From Graphilbum fragrans (lineage: Eukaryota; Ascomycota; Sordariomycetes; Ophiostomatales; Ophiostomataceae), in contig LLKO01000031.1 in NCBI GenBank assembly GCA_001513895.1, forward strand, positions 62,001-126,000: 64,000 nucleotides of DNA, given 5' to 3'. Each line of letters starts with the position of its first letter. Position 1 is the stretch's first letter. A model generated the notes under the pieces. It saw nothing but the letters and a program-made list of their open reading frames with translations. It searched no databases and was not told the DNA's origin. Below are positions 20,338 through 31,532 of this stretch, one piece after another. A program made the position numbers and the translations under genes.

Positions 20338-21152
20338 ATTGCTGCTGCTGAATATCAAGTCGGTTCTCCATGTGCTTTGAAGGGGGCGACGATAATAGTT
20401 CTATACCATCAAGAAAGTTATATCAAAACACCTGCTCTGTAATTAAGCCACGGCGATGCCCACTAGAATGGACGAAGTCTCTATGGCGACTCCCGCTTTT
20501 AAGTGCATACAGCATCACCATGTGACCGATCCAGTTCGACACTGGCGTCAACCAATGCTACTTGCTTCTCACCAGAGCACAAGTCCTCGATGACTCCCCT
20601 AGCAGAGACGGAGAGCTCGAAGATGGGCTACCTTCGTACCTAAGCGTACGTCATTTGCGGCTGCACAAAGGCCTCCTCAGCGTTGGCCCACACCTACCCA
20701 GTTCACTTATTCTTGGCTATTTACCTGCCATTTGCCACACCCCATTCTCACAGGATGCCGCAAATATATATAACACCCCAGACGGCTAGTATAGGCTTCA
20801 AATCTTCTGCTTCGATTGAGAACGGGCTCATACACTTGAACATGATGGCGTAGTTTAGAGTGTCAAATTGCATAGCGCTGAAGATAGATAGATAATTAGG
20901 GGGTCTGCTGTATTACAACATTAAACTAGTTAGTTATTCCGATACTATCATGGGATGTCTTGTCACAGCATCTAGTTTTCTTCTGGATAGCTTTGGAGAG
21001 AACAGCAGCAGTACTCAAGCCAAAGTCTTTAGATTATGTTCTTGGTGTTGGAGTAATAAGCTTGCGGCTACAAAAATGTAAGACCATGAGTCTTGTGACT
21101 GCGCTTATGTATGTTGGTATTTAATTTGGAGCAGCAAAAAAGGCCAAAAAAA
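20338..21152. other. Intergenic region, AT-richer
   Basis: No coding region is convincing; the short open frame at 20562-20789 lacks any recognisable feature. The right end carries the A-runs (21136-21152) that, read on the minus strand, are the T-run terminator of the broken tRNA. Confidence 0.5.
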
Positions 21153-21190
21153 CTCTCTCGCCGGGAANNTGACCACTATACTACAAGAGA
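21153..21190 (-). tRNA. tRNA-Asp-like gene with its middle lost in an assembly gap
   Basis: On the minus strand, TCTCTTG at the start pairs with CGAGAGA at the end. After the 5' strand comes TAGTATAGTGGTCA, the D arm typical of eukaryotic tRNA-Asp, then two Ns (21168-21169), then TTCCCGGC from the T arm. The anticodon arm and variable loop are missing, so identity rests on the D arm. A T7 run follows the 3' end. The break is best explained by a scaffold join, not by biological loss. Confidence 0.7.
21168..21169. other. Assembly gap (NN)
   Basis: Two undetermined bases fall inside a tRNA gene. About 35 nt needed to complete a tRNA are absent, so the gap length is not real. Confidence 0.95.
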
Positions 21191-21991
21191 CGCTTATTTT
21201 CGATGCGGCTCTGCCAGTTGTTCTGCTAGTCTTTCCAAGTCCCACTTAGCATAGCCTCCAAAAGAAGCAGACACTACGCCGATTGACCCCTGTAAATGTA
21301 GAAATGTTTGCATTTACAATAAACAGAAGAACAAGTCCCCTCATGAACAAGGCACATAGATGATAAGGACGAGCCCGAAATCTTTCGAATGAGACAGGAA
21401 AATCATACACTCCGTCACAGCGATAGGGTCTCTAAAGCTGGTCTATTTAGCGACAACTAAAACGTAGTGGATCCCAAGAACAGCACTATCTTCGCCTAAT
21501 GTTGTATATTCGGCATTGGGTACCCATCTTGTTAGGAAAGCTGCGCCTTCAAAAATGGCTATTCACTTGGCCAATCAGTAGACTTTTGGTAAAGTGTTGG
21601 GCCATTATCGAAGCCGCTAGAATGAATGACTCTTGGTTTACTGCGTATAAGTGTGGTGGCTATGGCCCACATAACGGAGACCATTTGTCAAATCAAAGAG
21701 ACCTTACATGCTTGGGGGTTGAGTGAGGCCTACCTTTCCATTCACTGGACCCCTCGATAGGCATATCATGTTGATGCCCGATAGGCATCCATCTCACTTT
21801 TGTGGTTCTTCTCTCTCTCTTTAATTTCTCATTTCCCGCCTCCCTTTTCCCCCTCTTTAACTCATCCTCCATCTTTTCTACCTGCATGCTGCCGCTTTTT
21901 GTTGCTATATGTCATATAGTAAACAACAAGGGAAGTCTTGTTGACTTATAATAGCCTGCAGCTTTTGTTTTCGAATACGCGAGAGTTTTCG
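21191..21991. other. Intergenic / promoter of helicase gene
   Basis: No gene is recognised. A pyrimidine-rich tract (about 21800-21890, CTCTCTCT and CCCTC runs) lies in the last 200 bp before the helicase gene, as often seen in fungal promoters and leaders. Confidence 0.5.
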
Positions 21992-24900
21992 ATGTGGAAG
22001 TAAGTTTCTAATATGTGTACAAGTTTATACAGTACTGACGTAGATACTTTTTACTTAGGGGCAACGGAGGCAGCAGAGGCAACGGACGTGGCCGTGGTGG
22101 TCGTGATGGCCGTGGTGGTCGTGGTGGTCGTGGTGGTCATGATGGCCGCGGTGGCCAACATAGCAGAAACTACAAAGACGTTGGCGGTGACCGGGGGAGA
22201 GGAGGGAATAGGGGAGGTACAGGTAGTGGTACGAGAGGCGGTACATCCTCACCTGGTTTTCAGCAAAGCGGACCACGACGAGCTCATGATAACAACTTCA
22301 ACCAATTCAGCAATCTTCTAAAACATCAAAAGCTAAGCAGTGGTGTCCCGATCAGTGCTGAGTCGTCGGCCAGCTTTTTCCGGGCGGGGTGCATGGCTTT
22401 GGAAACATCAGGTGATGACGGCATCAAACAAGAGACGGTCAAGGGGCTTGCATCGGAATACGGGCTGCGATACATTCGGGAGGTCGTTGATGTGCTGGTC
22501 CCACTGACAATGCTAACCCGGCTCTACTCCCCGCTTTGGGACAGCCACGTTAGCTTTCTCTTGCGCCTTGTGACAAACGAAAGCATGACACAGTCGGCGT
22601 TCCTCGAGGAACAAGTGTCTACGATATACAACTTTCTCGTTGGAGTGGGAGGAAGGCGGATGGACACCTTGTTTGAGTTTATCCTTGCTCTCACAAAAAC
22701 GCAAAGCGGGACTACTAAACCGACGAGAGCAGACATCGCTGATCTGAGCTTGGCAGCTCTTTTGCAGATGGTTAGTTGCAGCACTACCAGTCTCGTCAAC
22801 AACAACATTGGTCGCTACGTGGATGAGATGATGCAAATGGCCACCGAGGATGCTGGGGGAAGTGCTGAGCCCAAAGAAAGCGGTGCCCTCTTCAGAACAA
22901 GAGCCTTTGCGAAACAGATCCGGCGACGCCTACAGATCGGAGACCACATCCAGAATGCTGATGCAGCCAACACGGCCTCGGCGGCTCCCGGCATCATCCC
23001 TGTTGCCCCATTCAAACTTGCAACCGATTATCCCGGGGATCTCTCGATGCAAGGCAAGCGCCACAGCAACGACCACGCCGATATTGCGAATATCTCCATC
23101 ATGCCCACTTACGACGAGATTATGAGCAACCGTGGCGAATATCTCCCGGTGGCAGATTCGTCACAGTGGCATCGCAAGGGTATAGCAGGGCGGCTGGACC
23201 GTGAATTCCGACTGCTGCGTGAGGACACGGTGGGACAACTACGAGATGTGGTCCGGATGGAGCTGGAAAAGCTTGAGAGCCAAAAGCAAGGACAAATCGG
23301 AGGTGGGGGCCGGTCTAGATCTGGCCAACTCGGAAGCAGAAAGGATATTATCCGGTACTGCACCTATGAAGAAGCCAATATTGTGCAGTGCGCCATCGAC
23401 CGGCGCAGAGGACTGGATTTTACGGTGGTCTTCCGGCAGCCAGCTGTCTCGAAAAAGCCAAGTGCCGAACAGACAAATGAGACCGGCAAACTCATCCAGA
23501 CGCAGCTGCAGCGCCGACGAGACTGGTGGGTACGGGCAAAGAAGAGGCTACAACCAGGCGGGCTGCTGTGTGCTATCGATAGCGGCTCTGTGCTTTTCTT
23601 TACGGTGGCCAACTCGACACTTCGCTCAGCCGACGACAAGCAGAGAATCGAGCTTGATAAAAATGGCCAGCCTATACCGGTGAATACAGATCTGAATCTT
23701 GCAGACGACGAGCGATGCTCGTACGTGCAGCTCAACCTTGTCCATGCAGACAAACGGGACGATGTGCGAGAAGCTCTAGAGTGGTATCTGAAGAGCATGA
23801 GAAACGAAACAAGAGACAGTGGCCGCAACTGGCGGCAGAGGCAATTCCGAGTGCTCGTGGAGTTTCCTGGAATTCTTCTAGACGCCTTCCAACATACTCT
23901 CACAGCCCTACAGCTATCTTCTAAAAAGCTAGATGTACCGTTTGCGGACCTGATTGCCCCGGGTGGCGATGATGAAGAGCTGGATGATGATTCAGAATGG
24001 ATGGAGGAATTGGCTGTTCCGGCACCAGTGTACGCACAGCACCCACGGTTCGCCTTCAACCTAAAGTGCCTTAGCAACGAAGATGATCCAAGCTTGTGGC
24101 ATAGCGTACAGAAGCCTCTCTCACCAGAGTCCCTCGAGCAGCAATCGCGGCTAGACAGTGCACAGGCCACTGCAGTGGCGAACACCCTTTCTCATGGCCT
24201 AGCTCTTATCCAGGGTCCTCCGGGCACGGGCAAGACATTTGTCGGCGTTGAGATTATCAAGGTGCTGCTAAGCAATGCCAGACAGGCCAATCTTGGCCCG
24301 ATCCTCTGTGTTTGCTATACCAACCACGCACTGGACCAGCTCCTAGAGCATCTCTGCGACTACAAAAACACGAAAATTGTGCGGATCGGGTCGAGATCGA
24401 AGTCTGTAAAGCTGGAGCAGTTGAACCTGCGAGATCTATCGAGAAACATTGGCCGAACGTGGACTGAAAAGTCTGGGATGTGGGGGTACGGCGTGGAGTT
24501 GGAGAAAATCCGAGAGACGCTGTTGGGGCTTATTGACGGCCTGTCCAAGTCGTTTTCTCTCAACGGGCTGCAAAATTACCTAAAGAAAGAACATCGCTTT
24601 CACTACCAGCAACTCTTCGGCGACGGCGACGGCGACGGCGACGGCAAAGAAAATGGCGAGGAGAAGAAATGGACAACCGTGCGCAAAAAGCCACAAGATG
24701 CTCTGAACACATGGCTCAATGCCGGGAAAGCAGAAGATGGCCCGACAGCAGTTGGTCCTTCACGCCACCCTCAAGATCTTGGGGGGGCGAATTTGTACAC
24801 TCTGACACGGCGGGAGCGACAGAGCTTGTTCGATTGGTGGCAAACACGGTGCTTCCGCAAGCTGAAGAACGAGATTGTGCACGATCATGACCGCTTCACA

Positions 24901-27900
24901 GATTTACGGCACAGCTTCGAGCGGGCGCAGCGTGAAGTAGATCTTCGCTGCTTGCGGCAGGCCGACCTGGTCGGCGTGACGACAACAGGTCTCGCACGTA
25001 GTCTTGAGATGCTCCGTCACCTTCCTAGCAAAGTGCTCTTTTGTGAAGAAGCGGGCGAGGTGCTCGAGGCACACATACTGACATCGCTGGTGCCGTCTAT
25101 TGAGCACGCCATCCTCATTGGTGACCACGAGCAACTTCGGCCACAGGTCAACAACTACGAACTGAGCGGTGCCAACCCGCGCGGGCGGCAGTTTTCCTTT
25201 GATATGTCGCTCTTTGAACGACTGGTGCAGCCCCAGAGTGCTCTGGGTCCTCGGCTGCCCATGAGCCAGCTGACGACGCAGCGACGAATGCACCCATCGA
25301 TCGCAGAGCTAATCCGAGAACCGCTGTACCCAGAACTCAGAGACGGCGGCAGCGTAGCCGAATATCCCAGAGTTCGTGGGCTAGGAAGACGGCTGTTCTG
25401 GCTGCAGCACGAGCAACCAGAGTCGGGAGCAGGGGGTGATGCGGCCGATCCGACAAGCACGTCCCGCACCAATGTATACGAGGTAGAAATGGTGGCCGCT
25501 CTGGTGTCCCATCTCTTCAAGCAGGGCGTATATTCCAACGGCGACATTGCTGTGCTGACGCCTTACCTGGGCCAGCTGCAACTGCTGCAGCGGCGCATGG
25601 CATCCATGTTTGAAATCTCCTTCAACGACCGGGACCAGGCCGACATAGACGCAGCCGAGGCAGAGGCAGAGAACGGCGAAGGCAGCGACGAGGCCGCAAA
25701 CCACTCCAAGACCCTCTCGAGGGCTCCTGTTCGCGCTGTGCTCGGCAGAAGTGTGCGCATTGCCACGGTAGACAACTTCCAGGGCGAGGAGGCCAAAGTC
25801 GTGGTGGTGTCGCTGGTGCGCAGCAATGCGGCACACCAATGTGGCTTCCTCAAAACCTCCAACCGCATCAACGTGCTCCTCTCGCGCGCACAGCACGGCA
25901 TGGTCATCGTCGGCAACCGGGACACGTTTACAGACCGCGTTCCCATGTGGCAGCATGTCGCCACCACGCTCGACGCGGCCGGAAATGCCGGCCCCGCGCT
26001 GCCTCTCCAATGCCCCCGGCACCCAGAACGGACCTTTCTCGCCTCCACACCCGACCACTTCACCCAGTTTGCTCCTGACGGCGGCTGCCAGCTAGATTGC
26101 GACAAACGCTTAGAGTGTGGCCACGCGTGCATTGGCCGCTGCCACTCCGACGTCATCCACGCCGCCATCCGCTGCCTGGAGCCGTGTCCGCGTCCTCTCA
26201 AGGGATGCGACCACGCCTGCCTCAAGCCATGTGGCGACAGATGCCCCGAGCTCTGCCGCGTCCCCTTGACAAATTCGGTGCTGAATCTTCCGGGCTGCGG
26301 TCACCGTTGGCCAAATCTACTTTGCCACGAGATGCAGAATCCGTCGACGCTGTTGTGCCGCGAAACAGTCCAGCGAACCATGCCCGGGTGCGGTCATCAG
26401 GTCCCCCTTCTATGCTATGTCGACTTCAAGGACCCGTCGTTTACCTGCAAGGCGCAATGCAACAGTATGCTGCCTTGTGGCCATCGCTGCCGCGGGAGAT
26501 GTATGCAGTGCCGCCGCTTTAAGGACGGGGAAGTCGTTGCAACCAAGCACAGACCCTGCTCTCAGCCTTGTCAGCGTCCCTTTCAGACCTGCCAGCATGT
26601 CTGTCCCAGCCCCTGCCACGGCGACGAGCCTTGTGCACCCTGCACTGCACCATGCGAGATCCGGTGCAGCCATTCCAAGTGCAGTTTGCGCTGCAGTGAA
26701 CCCTGCGCCCCGTGTGCCGAGGAAGTCTGCAGCTCCCGCTGTCCGCATTCCGCTTGTACTATGCCGTATGTTTCCCCCGACCTACACATGCACATACGAC
26801 TGCCAGCTAACATGCGATATCCTGCAGATGTGCGGCCCCTTGTGACTGGGTTCCATGCTCCAAACGCTGCGAGAAGACCCTCGGATGTGGCCATCAATGT
26901 AAGTTTGATTTGTCCCTTGTTTGGTTTCTTTCTATCGTCTATTAGTGTTTTTTTTACCACTCAGTTTGGCCTTTCTTACTAACTCATTAGGCCCTTCTGT
27001 CTGCGGAGAGCCATGTCCTGAGCAGCGGTTCTGCCATGCTTGCGGTGCTCCAGACATCCTCGACCAGGTGGTGGATATGATCATGATGACAGCATACCGT
27101 GACATTGACGTCAACCGCGATCCATGCATCGTCCCCGATTGCGGCCACGTCATGGCCATTTCCTCGGCAGATGGCATCATGGACATGTCCAAGCACTACA
27201 AAATGGCTTGCCTTGACGACGAACCTGATGCCAATGAATATCCGCTCGCGTTGGCTGCTTCGTCGAGTCCCTTTGACATGAATGAAATCCAGCGCTGCCC
27301 TCACTGTCGTGCATCGCTGCGGAGCATTTCTCGCTACGGCCGCATCGTACGTCGAGCCCTTTTGGACGAATCCACCAAAAAGTTCATCACATGGGCCCAT
27401 CAGCAGTCCATCAGCTTCTCCGACGCTCTGTTCGCGGTGGAGGAGCAGCTGGCTAGCGAAAAGTCGAAGCAGTTGACCCAAAACACCCCCCGTCCTAAAT
27501 TCTTCAAGGGCCAGGCCGCAAATATCATGAACCTACTTCACGCAGCTCAGCCCGACAAGCGATACAACCAGCTCATTGCTCTGCGAGACAAGATTCGCGC
27601 CTATGGAGACAAAGTCAGTCGCGACGAGCAGCCTTTCCAGAGGGTTGCTGACCTCGTGCGTTTTGCCCAGCAAAAACGCTGCCGCCCAGACAGCTCGTCC
27701 ACCCAGACCGCCTTCCAATTTGATGAATCAGTTATCCAGGTGCGATGCCAGACCCTCGTCATGCTGCTCCTAGTGCGATGGGACACTATGGCCCTACGAG
27801 ATGTTGTTGGGGTCCTGGAAGATGCCGGTGCACCAATCCCCGAGAGAGTGGAAAAGGCAGTCAATGCTCTTGTATCGCAACGGAACTCTACCGAAATCAC

Positions 27901-28483
27901 CGCCCGCTGTGCCGAAGCCATCAAGCTCGCCCACAATGCAAAGTTGGTCCGTCAAGAGGTAGAAGGACACCTCTGGTATGCCCAGCTATGCCTTGCGCTC
28001 TTGCGACTATGCAGCAGAGCGTTAGCCATCAGGAATACTCGAGCCAGCGATTCTGCCCAAAGCGACGGTGTGGGAAATGACAAGCTCGCATCTGAAGTCA
28101 CTGAACTGCAGGCCAGCCTACGCGCTGACGGGTTGGAACACGCAACAGTGGGCCTGGAACTCATGAACCAGAGCCCGTCAATGGAACAGCTAAGGCGTCC
28201 ACTAGAATCAATCGAGAGGGCGCTGTCACAACGTACTTTTTACCAGACTGTCGACGCCAGCGAGCTCAAAGCCGTCCACGCCGCCATGGCCAGGGAATTT
28301 TCGGGTACAGGCCACTGGTATACCTGTGCACAAGGCCATCATTTTACGATCGGCGAATGCGGCATGCCAATGGAGCAAGCTCGTTGTCCTGAATGCAACG
28401 CACCAATCGGAGGAGAAAACCACGTCAATGTAGCCGGCGTGCGCCTAGCTGAGGATATGGAGCGCCTGGGCATTGGCCGCTGA
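21992..28483 (+). CDS. ZNFX1-like protein: RGG box, SF1 helicase, NFX1-type and RZ-type zinc fingers
   Basis: Exons are 21992-21999, 22059-26765, 26828-26898 and 26991-28483 (2,092 residues). Exon 1 codes only Met-Trp and two bases of Lys, spliced by GTAAGT to an exon that opens directly into an RGG/RGRGG repeat (about residues 3-70), an RNA-binding element. The SF1 helicase core has Walker A QGPPGTGKT (about 720), FCEEAG as motif II, GDHEQLRP, TTQRRMHPSI, VDNFQGEEAK and LSRAQHGM. Cys-rich NFX1-type fingers (about 1335-1645, CGHxC repeats) run across introns 2 and 3; splicing restores C-AAPCDW and GCGHQ-C. The C-terminus (about 2035-2080) has GHWYTCAQGHHFTIGECG and CPECNAPIGG, the RZ finger shared by ZNFX1 and RNF213. 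Animal ZNFX1 and fission yeast Hrr1 act in small-RNA silencing; such a role here is inference. An acidic GDGDGDG insert lies at about 855. Confidence 0.93.
24619..24642. repeat. GGCGAC hexamer repeat in coding sequence
   Basis: Four tandem copies encode alternating Gly-Asp in the helicase. The hexamer class is the same as the microsatellite at 12255-12290. Confidence 0.9.
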
Positions 28484-29774
28484 AGCTCGATCGCTGTGAA
28501 GGTGATTTGTGCTCAAGGCGTTATTTTTTTGTGGTTCCCAACAGCCGATATCGTTGTTTTTGTCGGTTGGTTTGCCGTTTACCTATTATTGTTCCAGTTA
28601 CGCAGTGATTCGTTTATTATCCGTCACCTACTTCAGACTCATAACAGCTCTATGCATTACGCGTGAATTGCCCTCGCCAGTTTCCTTTATGAACATGTTA
28701 TTAGAGCTGGTTTGATCTAGGCTTGGCAATAGAGAGGAAACGAATGGAAAAGAGTAGAGCTATCTGCTCTTTCCTGATCCGGAGAGCAGAAACAGCGATC
28801 TGGGAATCATGGCCGTACAGCCCTAACTTGCCAAAGGGGGGGGGGGCGTTTTTTTAACGGCAAGGCCGAAAGGTCACCCTAAGCACGAGGGGGGTGACTT
28901 GGGGGGCTAAGCACGAGGTGACTTTTGGGTCAAGCACGACGACCACGAAGGGGCTGTGCATATGTGGAAACGAAAGAGGCGAATGGCTACAGACACGCCA
29001 GTAGAAAGGGGGGGAGTATGGAGAACAGTGGTATCGGTACCAGCAACCTCCAGAATCAATAGCTGGTTCAGCTGGTTGAAGTCGAGCGCTCCTTTGGCCG
29101 GGGCGTCCTGTTCTAGAGGGGTGAGGTTAGCAAAGTTGGCGCATACGGGTGGCTGGCTCTACGAGTATATAGCGTCGCATACCCTTATCACTCAACTCCA
29201 CTATGGCATTCATGATCTTGATGCCGTGTTTGCGAACTGTTCAGTCTCATGCTAAAACATAATGAGTGCAATTAAAGTGGGACCACAAGGCTGTGTCTAG
29301 CTATGTGGAGAGTGAAGAATTGGATGGGACTGACTGCTGCTCTTTTGTTTTTAATTGTTCGGCTCAGCACCTACCTTCACGACTTGTCTTTAGTTAACAC
29401 TTCATATTAAATACTATCCAGGAAACTGGAGTAAGAAGACGGGGGAGGGGATTTATAGTTTTTTTTTAAGTTAGATTAGAGTAGCCTTTTCAACAAAGGC
29501 TACTGTTTCTTTTTGTTAGTTTTTTTCATAGACGTCACTACTACTTGCAAGTACTTGTATGCTTAGCAAGACTGCATATCGATAATGCTTAAGTTACACA
29601 CCCCAATGCAACTAACCACCGGAACAAGAAGAGTCTGTGAAGAAGCTTCGCACTTTCAGTGAATTCTGGAAGGATGACTCCCTCACACGCTACAGACGCG
29701 AGAATAACACTAATCAATATTTCTACAACTTCTTCTAGCTTCACCCTGTTCTTTGTGGCACTTAGATTCATATT
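28484..29774. other. Gene-poor region with G-run and short repeats
   Basis: It contains a G12 run at about 28836-28847 followed by C and T7. An imperfect repeat has CTAAGCACGAGG at 28879-28890 and 28907-28918, with a third partial copy (CAAGCACGA) near 28932. A T9 run lies near 29460. No gene is recognised. Confidence 0.5.
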
Positions 29775-30765
29775 ATGAGCACTTGGTTCCGTAAGATTGG
29801 GATCGAGTTCTGTAGCGCCTGGGGCCCGACCCCAGTACACTACGCTCAGTTGTATCACGCCATGAAGCGTGAACGTCTGCTCGACCACTTTCAGTGGACC
29901 GACATGGAGTTTCTTATAGAGCTGCACCCTAAGGAGGCTTTTTTTTCTGGGCCCCGAACCCATCAGCCGAGAAGGCGATCTGCAGGACTCCCAAATACAA
30001 TCAGGGCAGTCAATCGCCCAGTTCGCTCCGGTGAAACTTCGGAGGAAGGGAAAAGGGGGCAGTCCCAACAGCCAGACTCCGACCGCTCGATCTCTAAAGA
30101 TGGAGGCTGTCTACTCGGCACAGTTCATGATGCTCTTTCTCGGCAGAGATGGTGCCCCGACACTTTTGCCAAGCGATGTGGTCCATCTCATCCAAACGCA
30201 GAAGTGGGTGTATAGCGACAGGGCTGCGCTTGGAAACCGGAATCTGTCAAAGGCCAAAGAAAAGAATCAGCCAGGCCAGCGCATAAGATTCTCTGCTGAG
30301 ACTTTCTTGGAGGACCTTATCGTGCACCGGGAAAGAGAGGCCTACATGGTCCTGTTCAACTACTTCTCACTGCAGTACACGTGTGACACGATTTGTCAGT
30401 CTCTCAGGAAAGATCTCCGGGAACATTACAGAAAGGGAAATGTAGAAACGCCCATCGAACCGACATTGGTCGTGCTTCTACATATATTTTCCGCCAGGGT
30501 GTCGAAGCCGGAGTGCCATGGTTTTCGCATTCCGTCCAGCGGTCGTTGTGATATTATTCGAGAAATTGTTTCTGCACTAACGGGATCTGTCGATTCGCGG
30601 GGCCGGATCGCCTGCAACCTGATGCTTGCTTTGTGGACAGGTTTGCGCTTGCCGAGCAAAAATCTCAGGTACAAGTATGCGCGTGAGGCCTCATACTCAG
30701 TCCGTGGATCTTATATTGGACCTGACCATGTGTTTAAGTATCCATATGTATGGAAACGTTTTTGA
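29775..30765 (+). pseudogene. Orphan ORF, apparently frameshifted at a T8 run
   Basis: Two overlapping frames look like one protein. The first starts at the ATG at 29775, preceded by an in-frame TAG. It reads plausibly to the T8 run at 29939-29946 (ending in HPKEAF). From there the next frame stays open to the stop at 30765 and includes GPEPISREGDLQ, then a mixed-composition region with MEAVYSAQFMMLFLG and WTGLRLPSKNLRYKY. A one-base length change in the homopolymer would account for the break; I see no intron that would. The whole would be about 330 residues. I recognise no family. It may be a sequencing error, a recent pseudogene, or an exon set I have misjudged. Confidence 0.4.
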
Positions 30766-31009
30766 TTCTCATGGCTCCTTTTGTCTCATTTTCAGATGTC
30801 ATTATGCCTCACAGACGCATCTCACCTCATGTGGATAGATCGTACTTCGTTTTTACGTCTACACAATGCCAACTCTGGTGTGGTGATCCAATCGTTTGAA
30901 ATATGTAACGTACAGACTATATCACGGTGCAGTTTGCTGGAACATGCTTGACTTGTTCCGTTTGTTTGTCTTCTTGTTTTGCCAGTTATGCTAGATCTCG
31001 TTTGCACAA

Positions 31010-31532
31010 TCAAAGTTTGCTTGGAACTCCATCAATAAATCCAGTAGCCTCGATCTCAATGTCGGTGCCCTTGGCCAGACCACTAACCTCAACACAAGCC
31101 CTGGCCTTCTTAGAGTTAGCAAAAGATCGTATGCACAACAAAATGCAGGATGATAAAACAGACCGGGCGGGGCACAGTAAAGAGCGTGTTGTACGCTTCG
31201 TTAACAGCTGACACATCCTTGATGTTGGTCACAAAGATGTTGACCTTGAGCACGTTGTCCAGGCTGGACCCGGCAGCCACCAGAGTAGCTTCCAGGTTCC
31301 GGAGACAGCGGATCTGCAAGTTCCGTTAGCATTCTCCCATACGCAGGAACACGAAGCAACTGGGATCAATACTGACTGTCCGGTCGCCAATGGTGCCTCC
31401 AACCAGCTCGTTCGTGACGGGATCAACCGGCAATGCACCAGAGCAGTAAACTACGCCATTGTGGATCGTCGCCTGGGAAAGATGAGCGCCAGGCGCCGGG
31501 CCATTGGGAGTGAAGACAATTTCGCGCGGCAT
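31010..31532 (-). CDS. RidA/YjgF/UK114 family reactive-intermediate deaminase
   Basis: Proposed exons on the minus strand are 31532-31377, 31313-31164 and 31108-31010 (134 residues, the normal size). Intron 1 (GTCAGT to TTGCAG, 63 nt) has a GCTAAC branch site. Intron 2 uses GTCTGT and an AAG acceptor close to a GCTAAC, and the next AAG, 3 nt on, is equally possible. The protein starts MPREIVFTPNGPAPGAHLSQA, written here in part. It has the family core LRNLEATLVAAGSSLDNVLKV and a catalytic-type arginine in ARACVEV, followed by IEIEATGF. RidA proteins hydrolyse 2-aminoacrylate and other enamine/imine intermediates to keto acids and ammonia, in the cytosol or mitochondria. The ATG at 31532 was preferred because the 14 codons upstream are not conserved in the family. 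Confidence 0.88.

Noticed and set aside
22013..22321. Short ORF rich in valine near the helicase start
   Set aside because: It is the RGG-coding repeat read in a different frame.
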